From the NCBI GenBank assembly GCA_016702605.1, contig JADJDQ010000001.1, positions 1 to 64,000 of the forward strand: DNA of 64,000 nt. The letters are read 5' to 3'. Shown in pieces: positions 28,573 through 37,457 of the stretch. The notes under the pieces were generated by a model that made no database searches, was not told the DNA's origin, and worked only from the letters and a program-made list of their open reading frames with translations. The number at the start of each line of letters is the position of its first letter. Position 1 is the first letter of the stretch. Made by a program: the position numbers and the translations under genes. This DNA is from Candidatus Intricatilinea gracilis (lineage in GTDB: Bacteria > Pseudomonadota > Gammaproteobacteria > Burkholderiales > Burkholderiaceae_C).

Positions 28573-29189
28573 CCATGTTGCCCCGCCTCAAACGCTCCAC
28601 CCCAGGTGCCCGCGGCGCCGCCGAGGACAACCGCCTGACCCGCCTGATCTCCACCATGCGCGCCAAGCTCGGCCCGCGCTGGTTGGCCATGGCACCCCGC
28701 GAACGCACCGGCATCACCCTTGCCGCCGTGGCCGTGGCCATCCTGCTGGTGTGGACCATTGCCGTGCAGCCGGCGCTCGACACGCTGAACAGCCTGCCGC
28801 CCCGTCAAGCTGAACTCGACCGCCAGTGGCAGCAGATGTCGGCACTGGCCAGCGAGGCACGCGAGCTGCGTGGCCTGGCGCCGCTGGCCCCGTCACAGGC
28901 CGAAGCCGCACTCAAGTCGGCCACCGAACAACTCGGTGCCTCGGCACGCCTGAGCATGCAGGGCGACCGCGCCGTGGTGACACTCAACGGCGTCGAACCC
29001 GCCGCATTGATGGCCTGGCTGGGTGAGGTGCGATCGGCCGCACGGGCCCGGGTGGTCGAAGCGCAATTGCGCCGCACGGCTCCGATGGCTGCTGCGCAGC
29101 CCGCCAATCCGCGTGCCGCCGCAGCTGCGCCGCCGTCTGCCACCGGACTGAGCGGCAACATCGTGCTGGCCCTGGCCCGGCCGGGCTGA
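28569..29189 (+). CDS. gspM: Type II secretion inner-membrane protein GspM
   Basis: GspM partners GspL in the inner-membrane platform. 206 residues: a cytoplasmic N-terminus, one membrane helix (GITLAAVAVAILLVWTIAVQ, about 56-75), a coiled-coil-like part (LPPRQAELDRQWQQMSALAS) and a small alpha/beta periplasmic domain. The C-terminus is Ala/Pro-rich before SGNIVLALARPG. Identity rests on position, length and topology as well as the weak family pattern. Confidence 0.9.
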   Translation: MTMLPRLKRSTPGARGAAEDNRLTRLISTMRAKLGPRWLAMAPRERTGITLAAVAVAILLVWTIAVQPALDTLNSLPPRQAELDRQWQQMSALASEARELRGLAPLAPSQAEAALKSATEQLGASARLSMQGDRAVVTLNGVEPAALMAWLGEVRSAARARVVEAQLRRTAPMAAAQPANPRAAAAAPPSATGLSGNIVLALARPG

Positions 29190-29317
29190 ACGGCTGGCTG
29201 ACCTGACAGACGAGACCTGACCAGACCCAGCGCGGACAAATTCACTGTCGCAGCACCAAACACCGACACTGCCCCAACCCAGCCACGGCCACACCACACA
29301 CCGATCGCGCATCCGCC

Positions 29318-30271
29318 ATGTCCAGCCCACCCTCACGTTTTGTCCAGTTCGGCCGCGCCTTGCGCCTTGGCCGCAAGGGTGACGGTGCGGGCCGCTCCGA
29401 ATTGCGCGAGAGCAGACGTGGCAGCAAGCGTGATCGCTTGAGCGCGGCACGCATCGGTACGGCGGCGGTGTCGGCGCGTAGTGCCAAGGCGCTGCGGCGC
29501 TGGGCCACGGTTGGCACGGTGCTCGGTGGTCTGACTGCACTGCTGTTGTTTGCACCGGCCCGTTGGTTGGCATCGGCCATCGCCAGCGGCAGTGAAGGCC
29601 GGGTGGTGCTGGCCGACGCCAGCGGCAGCATCTGGAACGGCAGCGCCGTGGTGGTGCTGGCCGGTGGCCTTGGCGCCATCGAGGCCCGGGTGTTGCCCGG
29701 CCGACTGTCGTGGACGCTGCGCCCGATGTGGACCGGCATGGACCTGGCATTGCGCCACGCCTGCTGCCTCAACGAGCAACCCCATGTGCGGCTGCTGCCA
29801 GGCCTGGGCAAGTTGCGTGTCGAGGTGCATCAGCAGGGTGACTGGCTGGGCAGCTGGCCGGCGGCATTGCTGGTCGGCCTGGGCACACCCTGGAACACCT
29901 TGCAGCCGGGCGGCGCCTTGCGGCTGTCGACGACGGGTCTGGCGCTGGTCTGGGTGTCGGGGCGTTTTGCCTTCGAAGGCCGGGCCGACGTCGAATGGCG
30001 CGACATGTCATCACGTGTGGCCACCTTGCCACGCCTGGGCAGTTATCGCCTGGCGGTGGCCAGCACACCCACCGAGGTCGGCACGGCCACCGTGCAACTC
30101 AGCACCGTCGAGGGGCCCTTGTTGCTCACTGGCTCCGGCAGCTGGGGTGCGGGTGGCTTGCGGCTGCGGGGTGAAGCCACCGCCGCCGAAGTCGACCAGC
30201 CCGCCCTGGCCAATCTGCTCAACATCATCGGCAGGCGCGACGGCGCACGCTCACTCATCAGTATCGGATGA
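29318..30271 (+). CDS. gspN: Type II secretion protein GspN
   Basis: GspN is an accessory inner-membrane protein found in a subset of type II systems. 317 residues: a basic N-terminal tail of about 60 residues, one membrane helix (TVGTVLGGLTALLLFAPARW), then the periplasmic beta domain with the family's SGSIWNGSAVVVLAGG segment. A 128-base gap separates it from gspM; the end overlaps gspD (ATGA). The long basic N-terminus may mean the true start is further in. Confidence 0.87.
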   Translation: MSSPPSRFVQFGRALRLGRKGDGAGRSELRESRRGSKRDRLSAARIGTAAVSARSAKALRRWATVGTVLGGLTALLLFAPARWLASAIASGSEGRVVLADASGSIWNGSAVVVLAGGLGAIEARVLPGRLSWTLRPMWTGMDLALRHACCLNEQPHVRLLPGLGKLRVEVHQQGDWLGSWPAALLVGLGTPWNTLQPGGALRLSTTGLALVWVSGRFAFEGRADVEWRDMSSRVATLPRLGSYRLAVASTPTEVGTATVQLSTVEGPLLLTGSGSWGAGGLRLRGEATAAEVDQPALANLLNIIGRRDGARSLISIG

Positions 30272-32625
30272 CCATGAAGCCGGTCCCCCACCTGCCGGAC
30301 ACCTTGCCGGACACCCTGCCGACAACCGCCGGCTCGACCCCGCTGCAATCCAGCCAAACGCACCGCATGCCGCCACACCCCGGCGCACCACGTGGGGGCC
30401 TGCGCGAGCTCGCCGTGCGCACCCTGGTGATGGCGCTGGCCGGCGCCCTGGCTGGCGCGCCGGTGCAGGCGGCCGGCCCGACCGGTGGCGCACCTCACGT
30501 GCCGTCCAAGGCGCGCCAGGCGCGCGACGCGGTGACGCTCAACTTCGTCAACGCCGAGATCGACGCGGTGTCGCGCGCCATGGCCGCCATCCTCGACCGC
30601 AACATCGTGGTCGACCCACGCGTCAAAGGCACGATGACGCTGTACAGCGAACAGCCGCTGAGCCAGCGCGAGGCCTACCTCAACTACCTGGCGGCGCTGC
30701 GTGGCCTGGGCTACACGGTGGTCGACGTGGCTGGCCTGCTCAAGGTGGTGCCCGAGGCCGACGCCAAGCTGCAGACCGGTACGGTGTCGATCGGCAACGT
30801 CACGCGCAGAGGCGACCAGATCATCACGCAGATCTTCAGGCTGCAGCACGAGAACGCCAACAACCTGGTGCCGGTGCTGCGCCCGCTCATCAGCCCGAAC
30901 AACACGATCAACGCCAACCCGGGCAACAACACGCTGGTCATCACCGACTACGCCGACAACCTCAACCGCATCGCCAAGATCATCGCCACGATGGACATGC
31001 CGGCGGCGACCGACGTGGAGGTGATCAGCCTGCAATACGCCGTGGCGGCCGATCTGCTGACAGTGGTGCAACGCTTCGCCGACGCCTCGGCCCCGACCGC
31101 GGGGGGGGTGCCGGGTGGTGCAGTCACGGTGATGGCGGATTCACGCACCAACACGCTCATGGTGCGCGCACCCAACCCGGCCCGGCTGGCCATGGTGCGT
31201 ACGCTGATCGAGAAGCTCGATCGCCCGACCGGCAGTGCCGCGCCGGGCGGCAACATCTACGTCGTCTACCTCAAGAACGCCGACGCCACCAAACTCGCCA
31301 CGGTGTTGCGCGCCGCCTATGGCGCTGCCGGCAGTTCGGGCGGGGCGTCGGGCGGATCGAGCCCGATGAACACGACGCTGCCCAACACGCCGGCCGGCGC
31401 CACCGGCGCGTCACCGCAGTCGACCGCGCCGGTGCAGGCGTCGGCCGGACCGTCGACCGGCGGCTTCATCCAGGCCGACCCGGCGACCAACTCGCTCATC
31501 ATCACCGCGCCCGAGCCGGTCTATCGCCAGCTGCGCGCCGTCATCGAGCAACTCGACGCGCGCCGCGCGCAGGTCTACGTCGAGTCGATGATCGTCAAGA
31601 TGGACGCCACGCAGGCGGCCGATTTCGGCTTCCAGTGGCAGGGCCTGCTGGGTCGCAACGGCGACAAGTACGGCCTGGTCGGTGGCACCAACTTCGGCTC
31701 CGGTGGCAACAACATCATCAACCTGTCGGTGGGTGCCGCCGCCGGCACGGCCGTGCCGGGTGCCGGCTTCAACGTCGGCCTGGTCAAGGCCATCAACGGT
31801 GTGTACACGCTGGGTGCGCTGGCGCGCTTTCTCGAATCGAACACCGGCGCGAACGTGTTGTCGACGCCCAACCTGATCGCCCTCGACAACGAGGAAGCCA
31901 AGATCGTGATCGGCCAGAACGTGCCCTTCGTGACCGGCAGCTTCACCAACTCGGGCACCAACACCGGCTCGGTCAACCCCTTCCAGACCATCGAACGCAA
32001 GGACGTGGGCCTGACGCTGCGTGTCAAGCCGCAGATCGGCGAAGGTGGCACCGTGCGTATGGCGATCTACCAGGAAAACTCCAGCGTGTTGCAGAACACG
32101 ACCACCAACAGCGCCGGCCCGACCACCGACAAGAGTTCGATCGAGACCACCGTGGTGGTGGACGACGGCCAGATCATGGTGCTCGGTGGTTTGCTGAAAG
32201 ACGACTACGGCACCGGCGAAGACCGCGTGCCGGGGCTGGCCAGCATCCCCATCCTGGGCAACCTGTTCCGCAGCGAGAACCGCACCCGCACCAAGAGCAA
32301 TCTGCTGGTCTTCCTGCGCCCGGTGGTGATGCGCACGCAGGCCCAGGCCGACTCGTTGACGATCGACCGTTACGAATCGATCCGGGCCCAGATGCAGGGC
32401 GCCCAGCCCTCACCGTCGATGGTGCTGCCGATCAAGGACAGCCCCGTGTTGCCCGAGCTCAAGCGCGGCGCCACACCACAGGCCAACCAGGCGATCGGCC
32501 AGCAACCCGGCGAAGGTGCGCCCGGTCAACCGGACACACCTGCCACTCCGAGCACACCCGGCACATCACCAGGCACCAGCGACGAAGGCTGGGGCCGGCC
32601 GATATCACCACGACCCGGGCGTTGA
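30268..32625 (+). CDS. gspD: Type II secretion outer-membrane secretin GspD
   Basis: GspD forms the outer-membrane channel of the type II system. The 785 residues include an unusually long N-terminal extension with signal peptide (about 1-66). The N0 domain follows (VTLNFVNAEIDAVSRAMAAI), then N1-N3 (IFRLQHENANNLVPVLRPLI, VISLQYAVAADLLTVVQRFA, VVYLKNADATKLATVLRAAY), a Gly/Ser/Pro linker, and the secretin core (VLSTPNLIALDNEEAKIVIG, VPGLASIPILGNLFRS, LLVFLRPVVMRT). The C-terminus is Pro/Gly/Thr-rich. It overlaps gspN by 4 bases. Confidence 0.96.
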   Translation: MTMKPVPHLPDTLPDTLPTTAGSTPLQSSQTHRMPPHPGAPRGGLRELAVRTLVMALAGALAGAPVQAAGPTGGAPHVPSKARQARDAVTLNFVNAEIDAVSRAMAAILDRNIVVDPRVKGTMTLYSEQPLSQREAYLNYLAALRGLGYTVVDVAGLLKVVPEADAKLQTGTVSIGNVTRRGDQIITQIFRLQHENANNLVPVLRPLISPNNTINANPGNNTLVITDYADNLNRIAKIIATMDMPAATDVEVISLQYAVAADLLTVVQRFADASAPTAGGVPGGAVTVMADSRTNTLMVRAPNPARLAMVRTLIEKLDRPTGSAAPGGNIYVVYLKNADATKLATVLRAAYGAAGSSGGASGGSSPMNTTLPNTPAGATGASPQSTAPVQASAGPSTGGFIQADPATNSLIITAPEPVYRQLRAVIEQLDARRAQVYVESMIVKMDATQAADFGFQWQGLLGRNGDKYGLVGGTNFGSGGNNIINLSVGAAAGTAVPGAGFNVGLVKAINGVYTLGALARFLESNTGANVLSTPNLIALDNEEAKIVIGQNVPFVTGSFTNSGTNTGSVNPFQTIERKDVGLTLRVKPQIGEGGTVRMAIYQENSSVLQNTTTNSAGPTTDKSSIETTVVVDDGQIMVLGGLLKDDYGTGEDRVPGLASIPILGNLFRSENRTRTKSNLLVFLRPVVMRTQAQADSLTIDRYESIRAQMQGAQPSPSMVLPIKDSPVLPELKRGATPQANQAIGQQPGEGAPGQPDTPATPSTPGTSPGTSDEGWGRPISPRPGR

Positions 32626-32631
32626 CCCGCG

Positions 32632-34077
32632 ATGGCCACGCGTTACCCCCTGCCCTACAGCTGGGCCAAGTCCAACAATCTGCTGCTCGAAGACGACGGC
32701 GACAACCTCGTGCTCTGGGCCGACGGCCGTGCTGGCTCTCCGGTGTTGTCCGAGGTGCTGCGTCGTTACGCCGTCGACACCCTCGAACACGAAGGTGGCG
32801 AGGCGCTGGCCAAACGGATCGCCCAGGCCTATGCAGGTGGCGAATCGAGCGCCGCGGTGGTGGTGGGTGAAGTCGAGAACACCGTCGACCTGGGCCGCAT
32901 GATGCAGGACCTGCCCGCCGTCGAAGACCTGCTCGAAGCCGCCGACGACGCACCCATCATCCGGATGCTCAATGCGCTGCTGACACAAGCGGCCAAGGAC
33001 GGCGCGAGCGACATCCACATCGAACCCTACGAACGCAGCTCGGCCGTGCGCTTTCGCGTCGACGGCACGCTGCGCGAGGTGGTGGCGCCCAACAAGGCGC
33101 TGCACGGCGCATTGATCAGCCGGCTCAAGATCATGGCCGAGCTCGACATCGCCGAAAAGCGCCTGCCGCAGGATGGCCGCATCAGCCTGCGCATCGGTGG
33201 CCGTGGCCTGGACGTTCGCGTCTCGACCCTGCCCGGTGTACACGGCGAACGCGCCGTGCTGCGTCTGCTGGACAAGGGCGACAGCAAGTTCACGCTCGAA
33301 TCGCTGGGCATGGCCGGCGAAACACTCGGCCGTTTCGACAAACTCATCGCCCAGCCGCACGGCATCGTGCTAGTCACGGGCCCGACCGGCTCGGGCAAGA
33401 CCACCACGCTGTACGCCGCGCTGGCACGGCTCGACACCAGCACCACCAATGTCCTGACGGTCGAGGATCCGGTGGAGTACGAGCTGCCCGGCATCGGCCA
33501 GACACAGGTCAATTCGAAGATCGACCTGACCTTCGCCAAGGCCCTGCGCGCCATCCTGCGCCAAGACCCGGACGTGATCATGATCGGCGAGATCCGCGAT
33601 TTCGAGACCGCGCAGATCGCCGTGCAGGCCTCGCTCACCGGCCACCTGGTGCTGGCCACGCTGCACACCAACGATGCACCGAGCGCCGTCACCCGCCTGA
33701 CCGACATGGGCATCGAGCCCTTCCTGCTCAGCTCGAGCCTGCTCGGTGTGCTGGCGCAGCGCCTGGTGCGCAAGTTGTGCCCGGTGTGCAAACAGTCGGC
33801 CCCCGTCGACCCCGAACGCCCGCGCGCCGGTGTGCGCTGGCACCCGGTGGGTTGCGACGCCTGCGGCAAGACCGGCTACAAGGGCCGCGCCGGCATCTAC
33901 GAACTGATGACCGCCGACGACGCACTGCGCAGCCTGATCCACAGCCGCGCCGCCGAATCGCAACTCTTCGTCGCCGCCGAACAAGGCGGCATGCGCACCA
34001 TGCGTGAAGACGGCGAGCGCCTGGTGCGGTCCGGCATGACGTCGATGGAAGAGCTGATGCGGGTGACACGCGAGTGA
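32632..34077 (+). CDS. gspE: Type II secretion ATPase GspE
   Basis: GspE is the hexameric cytoplasmic ATPase that drives pseudopilus assembly. 481 residues. Landmarks: the ASDIHIEPYE segment of the N2 domain, Walker A GPTGSGKTTT (about 249), the Asp box NVLTVEDPVEYE, Walker B RQDPDVIMIGEIRD, the His box GHLVLATLHTND, and a zinc-binding C-x2-C pair (LCPVCK and GCDACGK). It begins 6 bases after gspD. Confidence 0.97.
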   Translation: MATRYPLPYSWAKSNNLLLEDDGDNLVLWADGRAGSPVLSEVLRRYAVDTLEHEGGEALAKRIAQAYAGGESSAAVVVGEVENTVDLGRMMQDLPAVEDLLEAADDAPIIRMLNALLTQAAKDGASDIHIEPYERSSAVRFRVDGTLREVVAPNKALHGALISRLKIMAELDIAEKRLPQDGRISLRIGGRGLDVRVSTLPGVHGERAVLRLLDKGDSKFTLESLGMAGETLGRFDKLIAQPHGIVLVTGPTGSGKTTTLYAALARLDTSTTNVLTVEDPVEYELPGIGQTQVNSKIDLTFAKALRAILRQDPDVIMIGEIRDFETAQIAVQASLTGHLVLATLHTNDAPSAVTRLTDMGIEPFLLSSSLLGVLAQRLVRKLCPVCKQSAPVDPERPRAGVRWHPVGCDACGKTGYKGRAGIYELMTADDALRSLIHSRAAESQLFVAAEQGGMRTMREDGERLVRSGMTSMEELMRVTRE

Positions 34078-34238
34078 GGCAGCCCGTGCGCCCGGTCAAC
34101 GCCAGCCCGCCAGCGACAACCACGACCGCCAGCTTCCGGCCAGGCCACCACCACGCTGCAATTCGCGCTGCACACCCATCAGGCCGCAGATCAGCCCGGC
34201 TGCCCGGCTGATCGCTCCAACCGCCAACCCGCACCACC

Positions 34239-35456
34239 ATGCCCGCCTACCGCTACGAAGCGCTCGACGCCGACGGCAAGACCAGCAAGGGCCTGCTCGA
34301 AGCCGACAACGCCAAGGCCGTACGTGGCCTGCTGCGCGCCCGCGACCTGGTGCCGCTGGACGTGCAGGCCGTGGCGCAGGACGGCGGCGACAGCCGCGGC
34401 GGCCCGGCCCTGCGTGGCCGCGCCTTCAACGCCACCGGCCTGGCCATCTGGACGCGCCAGCTCGCCGGCCTGGTCAGCGCCGGCCTGCCGCTAGAACGGG
34501 CGCTCACGGCGCTGGCCGAAGAAGCCGAAGCCCCCAAACAACGCGAACTGCTGGCGCACCTGCGCGCCGAGGTCAACGGCGGCTCCAGCTTCGCGCGATC
34601 ACTCGCTGGCGCACCCAAGGAGTTCGACGACATCTACCGCGCCGTGGTGGGCGCCGGTGAACAAAGCGGCCAGCTCGGCCGGGTGCTCGAAAAACTCGCC
34701 GACGACCTGGAAGAGCGCCAGGCGCTCAAGGCCAAACTCATCGGCGCGGTGCTCTACCCGGCCATCGTCTCGGTGGTCGCGGTGGTGATCGTGGTCTTTC
34801 TGGTCACCTACGTCGTGCCGCAGGTGGCCCAGGTGTTTGCCGGCAGCAAACGCGCCCTGCCTGCGTTGACTGTGGGCATGCTGGCCATCAGCAGCTTTGT
34901 GCGCAACTGGGGCTGGCTGGCTGCACTGGGCCTCGTCGGCGCCGGTGCGGCGCTGATGGCCGCGCGTCGCAACCCCACCACCCGCATCGCCATCGACGCC
35001 ACCTGGCTCACCCTGCCCCTGGTCGGCCGCCTGGCCCGCGGCTACAACGCCGCCCGTTTTGCCGGCACCCTGGCCATGCTGGCCGGCTCGGGCGTGCCCA
35101 TCCTCAAGGCCCTGCAGGCAGCCGGCGAAACGCTCAGCAACCACGCCATGCGGGCAGACGCCGAAGACGCGCTCATCCGTGTACGTGAAGGTGCGCCGCT
35201 CGCCTCGGCCCTGGCCGGCAAATCAAGATTTCCCGGCCTGCTCGCCATGTTCGCCCGCCTGGGTGAACAGACCGGCGAACTCCCCCTGATGCTGCAACGC
35301 GCCGCCACCCAGCTCGGCGCCGAAGTGCAACGCCGCGCCATGCAGATGGCCACCATCCTCGAACCCCTGCTCATCGTCGGCATGGGCGCCATGGTGATGC
35401 TCATCGTCCTGGCCGTGCTGCTGCCGATCATGCAGCTCAATACGTATGTGAAGTAG
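34239..35456 (+). CDS. gspF: Type II secretion inner-membrane platform protein GspF
   Basis: GspF is the polytopic core of the inner-membrane platform. The 405 residues show the duplicated domain: ATGLAIWTRQLAGLVSAGLPL and FAGTLAMLAGSGVPILKAL open the two halves. Three membrane helices are visible, at about 170-195, 220-240 and 375-400. The start MPAYRYEALDADGKT is standard. It follows gspE after 161 bases and ends the locus; the sequence beyond it becomes AT-richer. Confidence 0.95.
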   Translation: MPAYRYEALDADGKTSKGLLEADNAKAVRGLLRARDLVPLDVQAVAQDGGDSRGGPALRGRAFNATGLAIWTRQLAGLVSAGLPLERALTALAEEAEAPKQRELLAHLRAEVNGGSSFARSLAGAPKEFDDIYRAVVGAGEQSGQLGRVLEKLADDLEERQALKAKLIGAVLYPAIVSVVAVVIVVFLVTYVVPQVAQVFAGSKRALPALTVGMLAISSFVRNWGWLAALGLVGAGAALMAARRNPTTRIAIDATWLTLPLVGRLARGYNAARFAGTLAMLAGSGVPILKALQAAGETLSNHAMRADAEDALIRVREGAPLASALAGKSRFPGLLAMFARLGEQTGELPLMLQRAATQLGAEVQRRAMQMATILEPLLIVGMGAMVMLIVLAVLLPIMQLNTYVK

Positions 35457-35695
35457 GTAGGGCGGCCTGCCGGTACGGTCAGGTAATGCACCTTGCTCTC
35501 GTCAGCGTGGCACGATCGCCGAGCGCATCGCTAATGAGCATTTGCGCCCCTGCCGAGCCATCACCGAAATAGGTCACTTCACCCCGACAAGACCGGGAAA
35601 TGATGTGACAATTCACGCTTATTAACTCGATGCGAAGAGGGCAAGACGTACCTCAATCTCTATCGGGTTATCTTTGACTGACAAAAATCCGCTTT

Positions 35696-36871
35696 CTAAT
35701 GTTTTCTACCAACTGCGATCACATTCCGACCATTTGTGCCTCCATCAAGCCAGAATGCCGGATTTCCCTTGAGGATGCTTGAGACTTCCGATCGCTTCCC
35801 GACGCCAATCTTGTCAAGAACTCGCTGCGCTTGCGTTCGCACTGTTGTTACCGCAACCCCATTCTGCCTGGATATATCAAGGTCAGACTTGCCTTCCGCC
35901 ATGATGATCGCTACCCGAGCTTCGGCCGGTGTCAGATCGAATGCCATTGCGACCAGTTGTGGAGATAGCACGGCAGACTGCTTCAAGTTAAAGAGTCGGA
36001 CGAGACTAAGTCGTTTCGAGCCAAATGCCCCTAAAGTCTCTTCAGGCTGCAGGGGATCTATTGCAAGTAAAAAGCTATTCTGCCAATCCAGTCCGAGAAA
36101 CACCGCGCGACATTGTCGGGACAATCGTAGTGACTGCTCCAACTCTGCAACATCATGATGCTGCGTGCCATGCCAGCCAAAAGCCAATTGACCACCCTGA
36201 ATATGAATCGGCCGGCCGTGCTGAAGCGCTAGATCTGCCTGACCATTTGTGAATATAGCCCGTCTCTCGTCATCGACTAATAGCACGGGGCAATCCATTC
36301 TTTGAAGAATGGATTGCCCCGCAATGGCTGGCGCGAACCGCTGTCTCGCCTGCGATTGCAGAAGAAATGCCGCTTTGACGTGGCGCCCAATTCGCTCCAG
36401 CCAGACTCTGTCCGTTCCCTCTATTGGATTCTGCTGAATGCCACGCTGAACGCTGAATACACACAGGAGATCAGTCGATGCAGAGAAATGCATACCCGAT
36501 GCATAGCGACCGCCATAAGGAACCAGGAACTCCGCATAGAAGGGCGTCGACTCAACCATAGCGCTCGAAAGCCATTCGTGGCAATGTATCCACGTATCAG
36601 GCGGGGACCGAAACAGCAATTGATTCCGCGGATCATGTATATGCCATTTCTGAAGATACTCGAGCGCAGCTTCAGGTGGTGGGCTCCCACCCTCTTCCGC
36701 AAAAAGCATGCGTCCGCTCAGTGGCTCGAAACCCATCAGATGAGCACCCCAGCAGCAAAGATGCCGGGCAAGTCCATTCAAGAAATTTGCCCATGACCCA
36801 TCGCCTTGTCCGGCGCGATATGCCTCCGCGATAAGTGCGTCATATACATCATCTGTCTTCCGTGACCCCAC
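35696..36871 (-). CDS. LuxR-type helix-turn-helix regulator
   Basis: A 391-residue regulator. The C-terminal 60 or so residues form a LuxR/GerE helix-turn-helix (FDLTPAEARVAIIMAEGKSD, DISRQNGVAVTTVRTQAQRV, LDKIGVGKRSEV). The N-terminal two thirds look like a GAF/PAS-type sensor, with CPVLLVDDERRAIFTNGQA resembling a PAS core. There is no receiver domain. The start is GTG at 36871 with no convincing ribosome site. The gene is AT-richer than its neighbours and contains a perfect long palindrome. Its target is unknown; the adjacent cysteine-rich secreted protein or the Gsp locus are candidates by position only. Confidence 0.75.
   Translation of the reverse strand: MGSRKTDDVYDALIAEAYRAGQGDGSWANFLNGLARHLCCWGAHLMGFEPLSGRMLFAEEGGSPPPEAALEYLQKWHIHDPRNQLLFRSPPDTWIHCHEWLSSAMVESTPFYAEFLVPYGGRYASGMHFSASTDLLCVFSVQRGIQQNPIEGTDRVWLERIGRHVKAAFLLQSQARQRFAPAIAGQSILQRMDCPVLLVDDERRAIFTNGQADLALQHGRPIHIQGGQLAFGWHGTQHHDVAELEQSLRLSRQCRAVFLGLDWQNSFLLAIDPLQPEETLGAFGSKRLSLVRLFNLKQSAVLSPQLVAMAFDLTPAEARVAIIMAEGKSDLDISRQNGVAVTTVRTQAQRVLDKIGVGKRSEVSSILKGNPAFWLDGGTNGRNVIAVGRKH
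36286..36321. repeat. 36-bp palindrome inside the LuxR-type gene
   Basis: CGGGGCAATCCATTCTT and AAGAATGGATTGCCCCG are perfect 17-bp arms around TG. The segment encodes QSILQRMDCP at the start of the PAS-like part, so coding is preserved. In RNA it would form a very stable hairpin. Confidence 0.9.
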
Positions 36872-37457
36872 ATGATTAATAAGCCAAAGAATAACGCGAT
36901 TCTGTCTGATCGGGCGCGTCTTTCGTCAATCCTGGCACTCGATCCGACGAACTTCATATACAACAGAGCCGCAAATATTCAATTAACCTGAGTCGTGGTT
37001 AAATACGTATCTGATTAGCAATGATCCTCTGCCACGCAACATAGCTGGCCATTTCGAGGCACGGTTTGTGGCTGATGTAGCTGCAAATCAGGCAAAGCTG
37101 GTTTGTTTGTTCCTGTTTTTGAGTCAGAGCGGCCTGCAGCGGTGCCCTTGAGCATGTTGGCTGAGGATCTTTGCTAATCAGGAATGCGTAATACACCGCA
37201 TCATGCAAATGCATGATGACAATCAACGTACCTCGCGGCCAAATGCCCCACAAACCCGACCTCGGGATTTTCTGCCTGCCAAGGCAGGGGAGGCGTATGT
37301 TCCAAGCAATCAAATTAATATCTAAGCTCATTCCAAATGAGTACCTTTAGATCGACGCTAAGCATCGACCAGGAAACACCTGCAGCTAATTCTTGCAACA
37401 TCTCTAGGCATAGCCAATACTCTTTACCAATGACTCCAACTGACCATCGACAAAATC
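36872..37457. other. AT-rich divergent region with a 20-bp palindrome
   Basis: 586 bases between the LuxR-type gene and the unknown exported protein. It contains CATCATGCA AA TGCATGATG at 37199-37218, perfect 9-bp arms with 2 central bases, a possible operator. I see no supported gene; short frames here have no recognisable product. Confidence 0.5.

Noticed and set aside
29550..32870. A 1,106-codon open frame on the plus strand over gspN and gspD
   Set aside because: Its translation is Arg/Gly/Gln-rich with no motif and it lies in another frame of genes with complete GspN and GspD motifs. It is a product of high GC content.
36421..36702. Alternative minus-strand frame within the LuxR-type gene
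   Set aside because: It overlaps the real coding frame, which has a complete helix-turn-helix domain.
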